From: JAITVB01 sp031553805
GTDB lineage: Bacteria; Bacteroidota; Bacteroidia; Bacteroidales; Rikenellaceae
Length of the DNA stretch: 64,000 bases
Direction of reading: 5' to 3'
Assembly (NCBI GenBank): GCA_031553805.1
Contig: JAVBLC010000010.1
Location: 4,769-68,768 of the forward strand
The position numbers and the translations under genes are program-made. Shown here in pieces: positions 52,002 through 62,200 of this stretch; positions within the stretch are counted from its first letter, which is position 1, and every line of letters starts with the position of its first letter. The notes under the pieces are model-generated. The model saw only the letters and a list, made by a program, of their open reading frames with translations. It searched no databases and had not been told where the DNA came from.

Positions 52002-53570
52002 TCAGTTGGCCTCGGGATCGAGAAGCGCGATCAGGGTCATCATGTTGCGGATGTAGACCATCGATGAGATCACCTCGGTCGGCACCCGGTTGGGACCCAG
52101 ACCGATGTATTCGCTGGCCGGGTCGGGTACACGGCCCGCCCAATAACCCTTAGCGTTGAGCTCGGTGAAGAGGGCCGAAAGCTGCTCGGGCGTCGGGGTA
52201 CGCAACGGGCGGTACTGGCTAAAATATTTCGGCGGTTTGACCAGGCCCGTGTTCTTGAGCGGCGAATCCTTGAGCAACTCTTCGACCGGGGTCGAGAGCA
52301 GTTCCTCGTACTCGCGCTTCATCTTCGCCAGTTGGATCACCCGCACCGAGCTGTAGTGGGCCAGGATGTTCTGCGTCATGTCATAATCGACGTAGTAGTG
52401 GCGCGTTGCTTTGGGCGGATCGGTCAGGTGAAGGTAAAGTCCCCGGTTCGTGCCAATCTCGACGAAACTCGGGCAGAGGATGTCGGCGGGACCCTGCGGC
52501 AGGCGGCGGGGTTCGAAGTAATGGTAATCCGACTCCGGAATGCGGATCGACTCCAGCCACGCAAAAGCCTCGGGTATGCGCGCGATATACTTCGTATTGC
52601 CCGTCAGGCGGTAGAAGTAAAAGAGGTCGCGGATCATCTCCTGGGTGCCGTGCGAGGCGTAACCCGCCGGTTCGAACGGACGCGCGTGGGCCGGCGACAG
52701 GTCGAGGTCGAGGCTGTGCTGAAGCCCCCACCCCGCTTGCGGATCGCCCCCTTGGAGGGCCAGAATGCAGGTCATCGCCCGGGTTATCGGTTCTATTACC
52801 CGCTGTTCGCCCAGCGTCTGGTAGCAGAGGATCAGGAAGTCGATATTATTCGTATGCACGCCATCGTTAATCGTGATGAACGACGAATAGTCGTCCGGGC
52901 CGCCGTCGGGGTGGTCGTAGCGCAGCGGATAGCGCTGGGGCCAGCCGCCAATCGGGTATTGGCTTTCGAGCACGAAGTCGATCGCCCGATCGAGCGCCGG
53001 TTTAAACTTCGGATCGTACTTCTCGATGTACATCCGCAGCAACAGCTCTGCCGCCTGGATCGTGCCGCCGTCGTCGAAGGTGGCGTTGCCGTAGTAATAC
53101 ATATATTCGCGCGCGGGCCAGTTATAGCCTTCGTTCTCGATCCGGTACCAGTCCTTAAGCGAGGCTTCGCCCGCAAAGTCGGCGTTGTAGTTCCAACCGC
53201 CGCAGGGCAGCTGGGCCCAGATCAGCGCCTGGGCCGTGCGTTCGGCGGCTTTATAGTAGAATTCGTCGCCCGTGGCGTGGTAGGCGTCGAGGAACAGGTG
53301 CCCCATCGCCGGAGTGCCCGGCGGTTCCATCCAGATCATCGTCGATTTGGCTTCGAACTCGCCCCAGCGGCGCGAAAGGTCGGGAGCGTAGTTCCACACA
53401 AAGCCGCCGCGGTAGCTCACCGTGTCGGTCATGTAGGTCGTCGCACGCTTCATCACCTTGAGGATGTCGGCCCGCGACGGTGCACCCTTGGTTTGTGAAA
53501 AGGCCGGTTGGGCCAGCAGGACCGCCAGGGCGCAAATCACGGCCAGGCGAATCAATTTTGCATATAACAT
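52002..53570 (-). CDS. PL10-type pectate lyase (copy 1 of 3)
   Basis: The 522-residue protein has a signal peptide (MLYAKLIRLAVICALAVLLA, then QPAFSQ). The family 10 pectate lyase pattern is clear: RATTYMTDTVSYRGGFVWNY, FLDAYHATGDEFYYKAAE, LPCGGWNYNADFAGEASLKD, YYGNATFDDGGT and ESQYPIGGWPQRYPLRYDHP (about residues 195-214), then FITINDGVHTNN. PL10 enzymes cleave de-esterified homogalacturonan by beta-elimination with calcium. Its start lies 22 bp after the second copy, so the two are cotranscribed. It is much closer to copy 2 than to copy 3. Confidence 0.9.
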   Translation of the reverse strand: MLYAKLIRLAVICALAVLLAQPAFSQTKGAPSRADILKVMKRATTYMTDTVSYRGGFVWNYAPDLSRRWGEFEAKSTMIWMEPPGTPAMGHLFLDAYHATGDEFYYKAAERTAQALIWAQLPCGGWNYNADFAGEASLKDWYRIENEGYNWPAREYMYYYGNATFDDGGTIQAAELLLRMYIEKYDPKFKPALDRAIDFVLESQYPIGGWPQRYPLRYDHPDGGPDDYSSFITINDGVHTNNIDFLILCYQTLGEQRVIEPITRAMTCILALQGGDPQAGWGLQHSLDLDLSPAHARPFEPAGYASHGTQEMIRDLFYFYRLTGNTKYIARIPEAFAWLESIRIPESDYHYFEPRRLPQGPADILCPSFVEIGTNRGLYLHLTDPPKATRHYYVDYDMTQNILAHYSSVRVIQLAKMKREYEELLSTPVEELLKDSPLKNTGLVKPPKYFSQYRPLRTPTPEQLSALFTELNAKGYWAGRVPDPASEYIGLGPNRVPTEVISSMVYIRNMMTLIALLDPEAN

Positions 53571-53592
53571 GTTGAGAGTAAAAATGGTCTGT

Positions 53593-55146
53593 TTATTTTC
53601 TTGCGTCGAGGAACGAGATGAGACTCATCATATTACGAGAATAGATATTGGTCGAGATCACTTCCGACGGCAAACGGTCCGGGCCGAAACCCACATATTC
53701 GCTCGACACGCCGGGAAGCGGACCGCCCCAATAGCTCTTCTGGCGCACCTCGGTCAGCATCCTGGCCACCTGTTCCGTAGAAGCAGGTGCCGGGACGTCA
53801 ATGAAATATTTCGGTGCAGGAACCAAGCCGGTGTTCTTGAGCGGCGAATCCTTAGTCACCTCTTCGACCGGGGCAGAGATCAGGTATTCGTATTCCTTCT
53901 TCAGCGCGTCGATGCGGATCGTGCGGATCGAGCTGTAGTGGGTGATCAGGTTGGTCGGGTTGTAATCGACCCAATAATCGGCCGTGCGGATGTCACCCGG
54001 CTCGCGGTGGAGATACAGGCCCTTGTTGGTGCCGATCTCGACGAAGGTCGGACAGATGATCTCGCCCTCGCGCGGCAGGCGGCGCGCTTCGAAATAGTGA
54101 TAATCCGACTCAGGGATACGGATCGATTCCAACCACGCGAAGGCATCAGGAATGCGGGCCAAGTATTTCGTGTTGCCCGTCAGGCGGTAGAAATAGAAGA
54201 GGTCTTCGATCATCTCCTGGGTGCCGTGCGAGGCGTAGCCGTCGGGTTCGAACGGGCGCGCGTGGGCCGGCAACAGGTCGAGGTCAAGGCGGTGCTGAAG
54301 CCCCCACCCTGCTTGCGGGTTGCCCCCTTGCAAGGCCAGGATGCAAGTCATCGCCCGGGTGATCGGATCGAGTACGCGTTGTTCGCCCAGCGTCTGGTAA
54401 CACGTGATCAGGAAATTGATATTGCCCGTGTGCACACCGTCGTTGATCGTGATGAACGAGGTGTAGTCGTCCGGCCCCCCATCGGGATGGTCGTAACGCA
54501 GCGGGTAGCGTTGGGGCCAGCCGCCGATCGGGTATTGGCTGTTGAGTACGAAATCGATCGCCCGGTCAAGCGCCGGTCTGAATTCGGGATCGTACTTCTC
54601 GACGTACATCCGCAACAGGAAATTGGCGGCGAGGATCGTCGCCCCATCGTCGTACGTGCAGTTGCCGTAGTAGTATTGGTGTTCGTAGGCGGGCCAATCG
54701 TATCCGTCGTAGACCCGTTTATACCAATCCTTCACCGAGGCTTCGCCCGCAAAGTCGGCCAGGTAGTGCCAACCGCCATCGGGGTGTTGGGCCCAGATGA
54801 TCGCCCGTGCTGTGCGCACGGCCGCCTGATAATAAAATTCGTCGCCCGTGGCGTGGTAAGCATCCAGGAATGTGTGGCCCATGATCGAGCTGCCGCCCGG
54901 GGCGTCCATCCACATCATCGTCGGTTTGGCTTCCAACTCGCCCCACACGCGCGAAAAATCGGGTGCATAGTTCCACAAAAAGCCGCCGCGGTAGCTCACC
55001 GTATCGACCATAAAGGCGGTGGCGCGTTTCATCGCACGCAACACTTCATCGCGCGAGGGAGCCTTTTGTGCAAATCCATGAAAACCAATCAACAAAAAAG
55101 CCAGCGTTAACACCCAGCGTTTGCAGGCAATCATTCTTCCATTCAT
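53593..55146 (-). CDS. PL10-type pectate lyase (copy 2 of 3)
   Basis: The start is set at ATG 55146 (MNGRMIACKRWVLTLAFLLI), giving 517 residues with a signal peptide. The internal ATG at 55134 is an alternative; the upstream frame runs through a hairpin. The family pattern repeats: TVSYRGGFLWNYAPDFSR, YHATGDEFYYQAA, YYGNCTYDDGAT, NSQYPIGGWPQRYPLRYDHP and FITINDGVHTGN. A pair of cysteines present in copies 1 and 3 (LPCGGWN) is replaced here by HPDGGWH. A hairpin separates it from copy 3, and no -7 box was found, so it may depend on readthrough. Confidence 0.9.
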   Translation of the reverse strand: MNGRMIACKRWVLTLAFLLIGFHGFAQKAPSRDEVLRAMKRATAFMVDTVSYRGGFLWNYAPDFSRVWGELEAKPTMMWMDAPGGSSIMGHTFLDAYHATGDEFYYQAAVRTARAIIWAQHPDGGWHYLADFAGEASVKDWYKRVYDGYDWPAYEHQYYYGNCTYDDGATILAANFLLRMYVEKYDPEFRPALDRAIDFVLNSQYPIGGWPQRYPLRYDHPDGGPDDYTSFITINDGVHTGNINFLITCYQTLGEQRVLDPITRAMTCILALQGGNPQAGWGLQHRLDLDLLPAHARPFEPDGYASHGTQEMIEDLFYFYRLTGNTKYLARIPDAFAWLESIRIPESDYHYFEARRLPREGEIICPTFVEIGTNKGLYLHREPGDIRTADYWVDYNPTNLITHYSSIRTIRIDALKKEYEYLISAPVEEVTKDSPLKNTGLVPAPKYFIDVPAPASTEQVARMLTEVRQKSYWGGPLPGVSSEYVGFGPDRLPSEVISTNIYSRNMMSLISFLDARK

Positions 55147-55174
55147 TTCTTCTCTTTTAGGGATGTTTGGAGTG

Positions 55175-55208
55175 AAAAGGGGAACGGCTGTTTGCGACAG
55201 CCGTTCCC
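55175..55208 (-). terminator. Hairpin between pectate lyase copies 3 and 2
   Basis: A GGGAACGGCTG/CAGCCGTTCCC perfect stem; on the minus strand it is followed by CCTTTTC. It lies after copy 3 and before copy 2. It could be a partial terminator or an mRNA processing or stabilising element. Confidence 0.7.
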
Positions 55209-55238
55209 TATAGTTATCGGATAGATCCACCAAAGAAA

Positions 55239-56852
55239 TTACTGACCGTCGGGGTCAAGGAATTTGATCAGGCGCATCATATTCTGCACGTAAGACGTGG
55301 TCGAGATGCCCATCACCGGGTTTTCGGCACGGTAAGGCGAAGTGTCCCATTTGTCGCCCACGTTGGTCGACACGTAGTTGCCCGGAGTGGCTTCCTTCGG
55401 AGCAGGACCGGCATAAGGATTGGACGTGGTGCTGAGCGGCGTCGGCCAGTAACCTCGCGTATTCAGGTTCTTCACCAGATCCTGAATGGCTGCGGCATCG
55501 CCACCACCGCGGGTCGTCGTGAAATACTTGTCGAGCGGAACCAGCCCCTTTTCCTGCAAGGGAGAACCTTTCGACGCCTCTTCGGGTGAAAGGGCCTTGG
55601 CGGCTTCGTACTCCTTGCGCAGGTCGCTGATGTTGATCATCGCTTGCGACGAATAGTGGCCGATTGTGTTGGAAATGTCCTGGTCGATGTAGTAGTAACC
55701 GCTCACGATGTTCGAACCGGTGCGGTGTACGTACAACGGTTTGCCATCGTTCGGGTCGATGAAGCGCGGAACCATGATTTGGCCCGGCTGGAGGCGTTTG
55801 CCCGAGCGCTGCACTTCGCTATCCGGCAACTTCAGCGATTCGAGCCAGTCGATCGCCGCCGGGATGCCCACCAGGTATTTGGTATCGCCTGACAACTTGT
55901 AATATTCGATCAGTTTGCGGATGTTGCCTACCGTACCGGCGGTAGTCAGCCCCGCGGGTTCGTAGGTACGTGCGCCCGAAGGTTTCAGGTCGAGCGTGTA
56001 CTGGTCGGCAAAACCCGGACGCGGCGGACCTTGTTGCAGCAACAACAGGCTGTGCATCGCGCGGTTGATCGGATCCATAATACGTTGTTCGCCCAGCGTC
56101 TGGTAACACATTATCAGGAATTCGATGTTTTCGCCGGCCACGTCATCGTTGAGCGTGATGAACGAGGAGTAGTCGGGTTTGCCGTGGTGCGAGAAGTCGT
56201 ACATCAGCGGGTAACGCTGCGGCCAGCCGCCGATCGGATACTGGCTGTCAAGGACGAATTGGATTGCACGGTCGAGGGCCGGTCTGAAGACGGGGTCGTA
56301 TTTCTCAACGTACATCCGCAGCAGAAACTTCGCCGACATGGCGGTACCCGAGTCATCGAAGGTCGCGTTGCCGTAATAGTGCTGGAACTCTTCCAGGCGC
56401 CAGCCGTTGGCGCCGATCGTAGCATACCAGTCTTTGAGCGAAGCCTCGCCGGCGAAGTCGAAGATGTAATTCCAGCCGCCGCACGGAAGTTGACCCCAGA
56501 TCAAGGCGTTGGCAACCTTTTTGGCGGCTTCGTAATAAAATTCGTCACCCGTGGCGTGGTATGCGTCAAGAAGCAGGTGTCCTACTGCAGGCGTTCCCGG
56601 AGGTTGCACCCAAACCATCGTCCGCTTGGCTTCCAGTTCACCCCACGAACGGGAAAAATCAGGAAGATATTGCCACACAAATCCACCGTTATAGCTCACG
56701 GTATCCATCATAAACTGGGTCGCGCGCTTCATTGTCGCCAACACCTGGTCATTCAGGTTAGCTCCTTTCTTCTGGGCAACGGCGCCGAAAGAAAGCGACA
56801 GGGAAAGGACCAAAAACAAGAGGGGCTTTCCACTAAATGTTTTTTTTAACAT
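55239..56852 (-). CDS. PL10-type pectate lyase (copy 3 of 3)
   Basis: The 537-residue protein has a signal peptide (MLKKTFSGKPLLFLVLSLSL). It shows the same pattern as its neighbours: TVSYNGGFVWQYLPDFSR, YHATGDEFYYEAA, LPCGGWNYIFDFAGEASLKD, YYGNATFDDSGT, DSQYPIGGWPQRYPLMYDFS and FITLNDDVAGEN. It has diverged most, with an extended C-terminal part (STTSNPYAGPAPKEATPGNY and ISTTSYVQNMMRL). It is nearest to SusD but separated by a terminator and its own promoter. Secretion to the periplasm or surface is expected. Confidence 0.9.
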   Translation of the reverse strand: MLKKTFSGKPLLFLVLSLSLSFGAVAQKKGANLNDQVLATMKRATQFMMDTVSYNGGFVWQYLPDFSRSWGELEAKRTMVWVQPPGTPAVGHLLLDAYHATGDEFYYEAAKKVANALIWGQLPCGGWNYIFDFAGEASLKDWYATIGANGWRLEEFQHYYGNATFDDSGTAMSAKFLLRMYVEKYDPVFRPALDRAIQFVLDSQYPIGGWPQRYPLMYDFSHHGKPDYSSFITLNDDVAGENIEFLIMCYQTLGEQRIMDPINRAMHSLLLLQQGPPRPGFADQYTLDLKPSGARTYEPAGLTTAGTVGNIRKLIEYYKLSGDTKYLVGIPAAIDWLESLKLPDSEVQRSGKRLQPGQIMVPRFIDPNDGKPLYVHRTGSNIVSGYYYIDQDISNTIGHYSSQAMINISDLRKEYEAAKALSPEEASKGSPLQEKGLVPLDKYFTTTRGGGDAAAIQDLVKNLNTRGYWPTPLSTTSNPYAGPAPKEATPGNYVSTNVGDKWDTSPYRAENPVMGISTTSYVQNMMRLIKFLDPDGQ

Positions 56853-56925
56853 TTGAATTTAAATTTATCTGGTTGTTGGTTTTCAGGGATTAATTTACAA
56901 TTTTATTAAAATTAACGGGGTTTGC

Positions 56926-56933
56926 CAAATCTA
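56926..56933 (-). promoter_or_regulatory. Predicted -7 promoter element for pectate lyase copy 3
   Basis: TAGATTTG on the minus strand fits TAnnTTTG and lies 74 bp before the ATG, between the susD terminator and the lyase genes. Confidence 0.55.
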
Positions 56934-57027
56934 TGGGATTAAAATCTCATTATAATCACCTCAGAATCTGACAACCAAACAATTACACCTAACTTTAGGC
57001 ATCACGAATAACGCTGTCAGGCACATA

Positions 57028-57063
57028 AAGAAAACGAAGCTGCCCTTGTTAGGCAGCTTCGTT
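57028..57063 (-). terminator. Terminator after susD-like gene
   Basis: AACGAAGCTGCC/GGCAGCTTCGTT stem, followed on the minus strand by TTTTCTTT. Confidence 0.85.
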
Positions 57064-57083
57064 CTTTATTGCATGACTCTCGC

Positions 57084-59258
57084 TTATTCCTGCGGATAGC
57101 CGTATTTGTTCTGTACAAGCCCCCCCGAATAGCTGATCGTTGTGTTAGGATACGGAGCGATGTAGCGCGGCGGCTTATTGGCGGAGTAGTCCGACAGCGT
57201 GTAACCTGCGAAAACACCAGCTGATGTCGTGGGAAGCCAGTCAACTTGGTTGGTTACCATGACAGCACCGTATGCCGTGCGGGTATACCCCTTGGCTACC
57301 AAATCCTTGGCCTCCTGCGAGGCGGGGTCGATGTAGCGGAACAAGCCCTGGACAGCCATACACTTGTAGTCGACAACCTTCGTGCCGGCATAGGACGACC
57401 AATCGGCATTGCCTCGCCAACCCGGGATCTGCATCGCCTGCAGGTCGGTCAGCTTATCCTTGGCCGGATCGACGTTGAGCGGCATATTGCCCGTCAGTGT
57501 CGATGTCAGCCCCAAAGCGGTAGCTTCCGCTTTGGTAAAGAACTTAACATAAACATAAGAAGGGAACTGGTTGCCGTTATCATACTGAACATAGCCCTTG
57601 GTGTTGAGTTCTTCGATGGTGCGAATGATCTCTTTTTGAAACCAGTTGGTCTGTTCGGCCAAAAGCCCCCAGCGCACCAGATCGTACTTGCGCGCACCTT
57701 CGCCAGCAAGTTCGTACTTGCGCTCGTTCTGAACCGCCTTAACTACTTGGTCGGCAGTTGTCAACGAGTTAAGATAAGCATCAACTTTGGTCGCCTGATA
57801 GTCCGAAGTAAATGCACGAGAACGGATGCGGCGTAACTCTGCGATCGCATTAGCGGTCGAGTAACCGGCAACGCCTTCTTTTGCAAGAACGGCTTCGGTT
57901 TCGGCCAACAGCAAGATCATGTCGCCCAAACGCATATACGGCGCACTGATCCCCGCTTTACGCTGAGACTTGGCGGTAATCGCAAAACTGGCCGGTTTCT
58001 GACGGGAATAATCCCACTTGTTCAAAGCGGGGCCTCCACCACTGGCAACATTACCTTTTGACCAGGGAATAAGAAGCTCGCCTCCACTGCCGGACAGACC
58101 GGAAACAGTTACAGAAACGTCACGACGAAGGTCTTTTGCATCGAAATCGCCCCAATAAAACGAAGGCACAAAACGGGTCTGGCCGTAAGCCTTCGGAGGG
58201 AAGCCGCCATCGGCACCGCTCGACGGACGACCGAAAGCATACGGACGTTCGCAAGTGGTGATACCCGGCATTTCGGGTACTTCAAAAAGCATTTCCGGAG
58301 ATATTGTGAGATTCATCATCGCCTGGAAGACCTGCTGGAAAGGATTATCACCGCCGGTGATCAGTGTAGCACCACTGTTGTCACGTACTTGCTTCAATGC
58401 AGTGTTGGCCTCTTTGTACCACTCTTTCCAGTCGTTGCGGCGAGCCATTTTCCCCCAGGTTCCGTCGGTTTGGATCGGGTTTTCGAACTTCGACATATCC
58501 CAATCGGCCGGGCGAAGAGCATACCCCCCACGGAGCAGTGACAGGCGGGCAATCATCCCGTATGCAGCTCCCTGGGTCAGACGCTGGGCTGTATAACCAC
58601 CTTGACCGAGCTTATACATCAGCGGAATCACTTCTTTCAGGTGGGCAACTTCAGCTGCCTGAACATCATTGCGGTCAACCATTTGCATGGTGAAAGCAGC
58701 TTCCTGGGAACGAATCGGTTCTGTTGAGTAGAAGCAGTCGCCCCAAATGCGGGTCAGGTCATAATAGCACATCGCACGGAGTGTCGAAATCTCACCGTAC
58801 ATCGTAGTCAGGGCTGTGGCTACACCGGCAGCCTTCTGAGTCTGATAGGACGGAGAAGCATCGAAGCTCTCGAGAATGATGTTACACCGGTTGACCAGGT
58901 TATAGAGAGCGTCCCAGACACCGAGGCTCGCAGTACCTGAAGCAATGTTTACCGGCTGCGGCCAAAAATTCGACGCATTGTAACGAGCATTAGAGGTCGT
59001 CTTTTCAGGCATGATCTCGATATCCGAGTTAGCCTGCATCCAGTCGTAGTAGAGGCCGTTCGAGTGGACCCCCGTGCTGCCGCGAAGGTATTCGTATGCG
59101 CCCAACACAGCCTTGTTGGCTTCAAAGTCGGACTGGAACACGAACGTGTTGTCAACCTTCGAATAATTCACCGTATCCAGATAATCGTTACACGACACGA
59201 AAAGTGCGGTGACAATCAAGGATATATATAAGATTTTTCGTTTCATTGATTTCGTCAT
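57084..59258 (-). CDS. SusD/RagB-type outer membrane glycan-binding lipoprotein
   Basis: The 724-residue protein has a lipoprotein signal (MKRKILYISLIVTALFVSC) and starts at ATG 59258 or, giving the canonical signal, 59246. DYLDTVNYSKVDN follows the lipidated cysteine, as in most SusD proteins. The TPR-like half includes LYNLVNRCNIILESF, ATALTTMYGEISTLRAMCYY and DLTRIWGD. The C-terminal half has YMRLGDMILLLAETEA and VQNERKYELAGEGARKYDLV, both RagB/SusD signatures. It forms the lid of the SusC transporter and binds oligosaccharides at the surface. It starts 8 bp after the susC stop. At 724 residues it is on the long side for SusD. Confidence 0.94.
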   Translation of the reverse strand: MTKSMKRKILYISLIVTALFVSCNDYLDTVNYSKVDNTFVFQSDFEANKAVLGAYEYLRGSTGVHSNGLYYDWMQANSDIEIMPEKTTSNARYNASNFWPQPVNIASGTASLGVWDALYNLVNRCNIILESFDASPSYQTQKAAGVATALTTMYGEISTLRAMCYYDLTRIWGDCFYSTEPIRSQEAAFTMQMVDRNDVQAAEVAHLKEVIPLMYKLGQGGYTAQRLTQGAAYGMIARLSLLRGGYALRPADWDMSKFENPIQTDGTWGKMARRNDWKEWYKEANTALKQVRDNSGATLITGGDNPFQQVFQAMMNLTISPEMLFEVPEMPGITTCERPYAFGRPSSGADGGFPPKAYGQTRFVPSFYWGDFDAKDLRRDVSVTVSGLSGSGGELLIPWSKGNVASGGGPALNKWDYSRQKPASFAITAKSQRKAGISAPYMRLGDMILLLAETEAVLAKEGVAGYSTANAIAELRRIRSRAFTSDYQATKVDAYLNSLTTADQVVKAVQNERKYELAGEGARKYDLVRWGLLAEQTNWFQKEIIRTIEELNTKGYVQYDNGNQFPSYVYVKFFTKAEATALGLTSTLTGNMPLNVDPAKDKLTDLQAMQIPGWRGNADWSSYAGTKVVDYKCMAVQGLFRYIDPASQEAKDLVAKGYTRTAYGAVMVTNQVDWLPTTSAGVFAGYTLSDYSANKPPRYIAPYPNTTISYSGGLVQNKYGYPQE

Positions 59259-59266
59259 TTAAGATA

Positions 59267-62200
59267 TTAGAACGTAAGGTTGAGCCCAAGCGTATAGGTA
59301 CGTGCAGGAGGATAAGTACCGTAATCCATACCAGTAATCGGGTAGCTCGTGTTGCGGTTGTAACCAGAGTTTACTTCGGGGTCGAGGCCCGAGTAATTGG
59401 TAATCGTGAACAGGTTGGAACCGGTCACATAAACACGCAGGCGCGACAGGCAGATCTTCTTGGCCACCTTTTCAGACATGGTGTAACCCAGCGTCAGGTT
59501 ATTCAGGCGCAGGAAAGAGCCGTCTTCTATAAATTCCGAGGTGAGTACGCGGAACTCGTGGTAGGGATAGTAGGTCGTAGCGTTGGCGTTCATGGCATCC
59601 AGTTTCGTCGGGTCGGTGATGCGGGTCAGGGTGCTCCCGTCGCCCGACAATTCAAAGATTTTGTAACGGCCGGCCGAAGCAGCGGCGAAGTTACGGTACC
59701 AGTCTTTACCACCGGTCTGGAGTACCGAAGGAGTGTAGTTATACACGTCGTTGCCGTAAGACCATGTAAAGTTGGCCATTGCGTCGAACTGCTTCCAAAC
59801 CAGGTTGAGGTTAAAACCGCCGATGTGTATCGGGTTGGTGTCGCCGATGATCACGCAGTCGTCAGCCTCGTTGATCGTGTTTGCATTGTTGGTGGTTCCC
59901 ATTTTCTTCAACTTCATCATACCGGGATAGGCCGCTCCCATGCCGGGGACAGTAGCCAGGATAGGGAGTGAATTCGGGACACCGGCCTTGAGTGTATAAA
60001 CATCCTTACCAGCAACGACTGCGTGGTCGAAATCGGCCGTGGTATAAAAACCGTCCGATACATACCCTCGGATCAGACCCACAGGCTGACCGACCTTGAA
60101 GACATAGTCGTTCGTCGGAGCTGCCGAGGAAGTTCCGATACCCGAAGAGTAGTTCTTATAGGACATCGAACTCGACAGTTCGTCTACGTTACTCTTATTG
60201 AAAGAGATGTTGATATTGGCCGAAAAACGAAAATCCTGTTTGCGGATGATGTCGCCGCCGACCGAAATTTCAATCCCCTTGTTGCTGGTCTGGCCCACGT
60301 TATCCATAATTTCACTATAGCCGGTGTAGCCCGGGAGCGAGTTGCGCACCAACAGGTCCTTGGTCGTGTTCTTGTAGAGTTCAACTGTCCCAAAAATGCG
60401 ACTGCGGAAGAGACTCCAGTCAACACCGATGTTGCGGGTGATCGTGGTTTCCCATTTCAGATTGGGGTTAGTCATCAGCGAAGACGCGTAGTTGTAAATC
60501 GATTGCTGGCTGCCGGCAAGAGGATAACCGTCAGATTTTGAGGCCCACAAGAAGTTCCAAAGGCTGGCATCAATGCGGTCGTTACCGGCTGTACCGTAGC
60601 TCAGGCGGAGTTTCAGGTTGTCGAGGTTGTGGAAGTTCTTCATGAAACTCTCTTCCGAAATACGCCAGGCAATAGCGGCCGAGGGGAAATACCCCCAACG
60701 GTTGCTTGGAGCGAAATTACTCGAACCGTCAGCACGGAACGTGGCATTGATCGTATAACGATCTTTGAGCGTATAGATTACACGACCGAAGAACGAAGAC
60801 ATACGGCCCGGGTCATCCATGCCCGATTCCGACGGTTTGCTCGTCGAAGAGGGGGTATACTGATCCATCATGGCAAACGCACGCTTATAGTCGAACGAGA
60901 TGGGGTAATCATAGCCTCGCACGGTAATATAATTGGAATCGCTACCTGTGATTTCCTGACCGGCAAGGAGGTTAAGAGAATGGATGCGCGGCAGACCCTG
61001 TACCTGCCAGTTGATCGTATTGGTCCAGGTGTAGTTGTCTCCGAACGTCCTTGTAATCGACGCATCACCACCACGACCGGAGTTACGGCTATCTTTGGCA
61101 TCCGGACCACTCCAGGTGCGGGTGTCGTTCCAGTTGGTACCCAACGAAAATTCAGTGCGGGCAGTCAGGCCCTTGATGATTTCCCAGGCTAGCGAACCGT
61201 TGGCGCGCAGGCTATTTCGAGTACGGAGCTCGTAGGTGTCATTTATTACGGCAACCGGATTCTTGCGCCACTGCATATTACTGCTCGTCACGCCAAGAAG
61301 ACTGGAATTGGTCTGATCATCGGCGGCACCCAGAGGTTCAACCGGAGTAAACTTCATCATATCAGTCAGGCGGCCACCACCCAGGTTTCCTTCAGTTCCG
61401 GAGGTTACGTAACGGGCTGTCAGGTCGAGGGTCAGGTTCTTGAGCAGGCTCTGCGACAGTTTGGCAATCACATTCGAACGGGTGTAACCAGAGTTGATGC
61501 GGATCCCCGGGTCATTGACGTAAGTGTAATCAACCGAATATTTGCTCTTGGCCGAACCACCGCTGAGGTTCACGTTGTGGGATTGAGAGAATGCATTTTC
61601 GGTCATCTCGTCCATCCAGTTGTAATTCTTGGCTGTTTTGTAGCTGTTGATGCCGCCCGGATTGTTATAAACGTTCCCGGCCGCATCAGTTACATTGGTG
61701 TATGCACCGATAGCCAGCGCTTTCTGGGCTGCTTCACCTTGGCTATTCAACGAGGCGTATTCCCAGTTGATCAGAGCGAACTCGTACGGGTCCAACACGT
61801 CGATGGTCTTGGTCGGAGTCTTCAACTGCACATAGCCACTGTAGGAAACTGTCAACTTTTCGGTCTTGGGCGACTTCGTGGTAATGATAACCACACCGTT
61901 GGCACCGCGGGCACCGTAGATCGCAGTCGACGAAGCATCTTTCAGCACGTCGATCGTTTCGATCTGGGAGGCAGGGATGTCGCTCATGTTGCTCACCGGA
62001 AAACCATCGACGATGAAGAGCGGATCATTGCTCTGGGTGATCGAGCCACCGCCGCGCACACGCACGGTCACACTGGCACCGGGACGGCCGTCGACCGCTG
62101 CGATCGACACACCGGCCATTTTACCCTGGAGAGCTTGGGCTACGTTGGACACCGGAACGGCGGCCAAGTCACTGCCGCTCACAGAAGCGACCGCACCCGT

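Noticed and set aside
53458..55110. 550-codon plus-strand frame across the pectate lyases
   Set aside because: It is antisense to two well-supported lyase genes and mirrors the similar frame over copy 1, as expected for paralogues.
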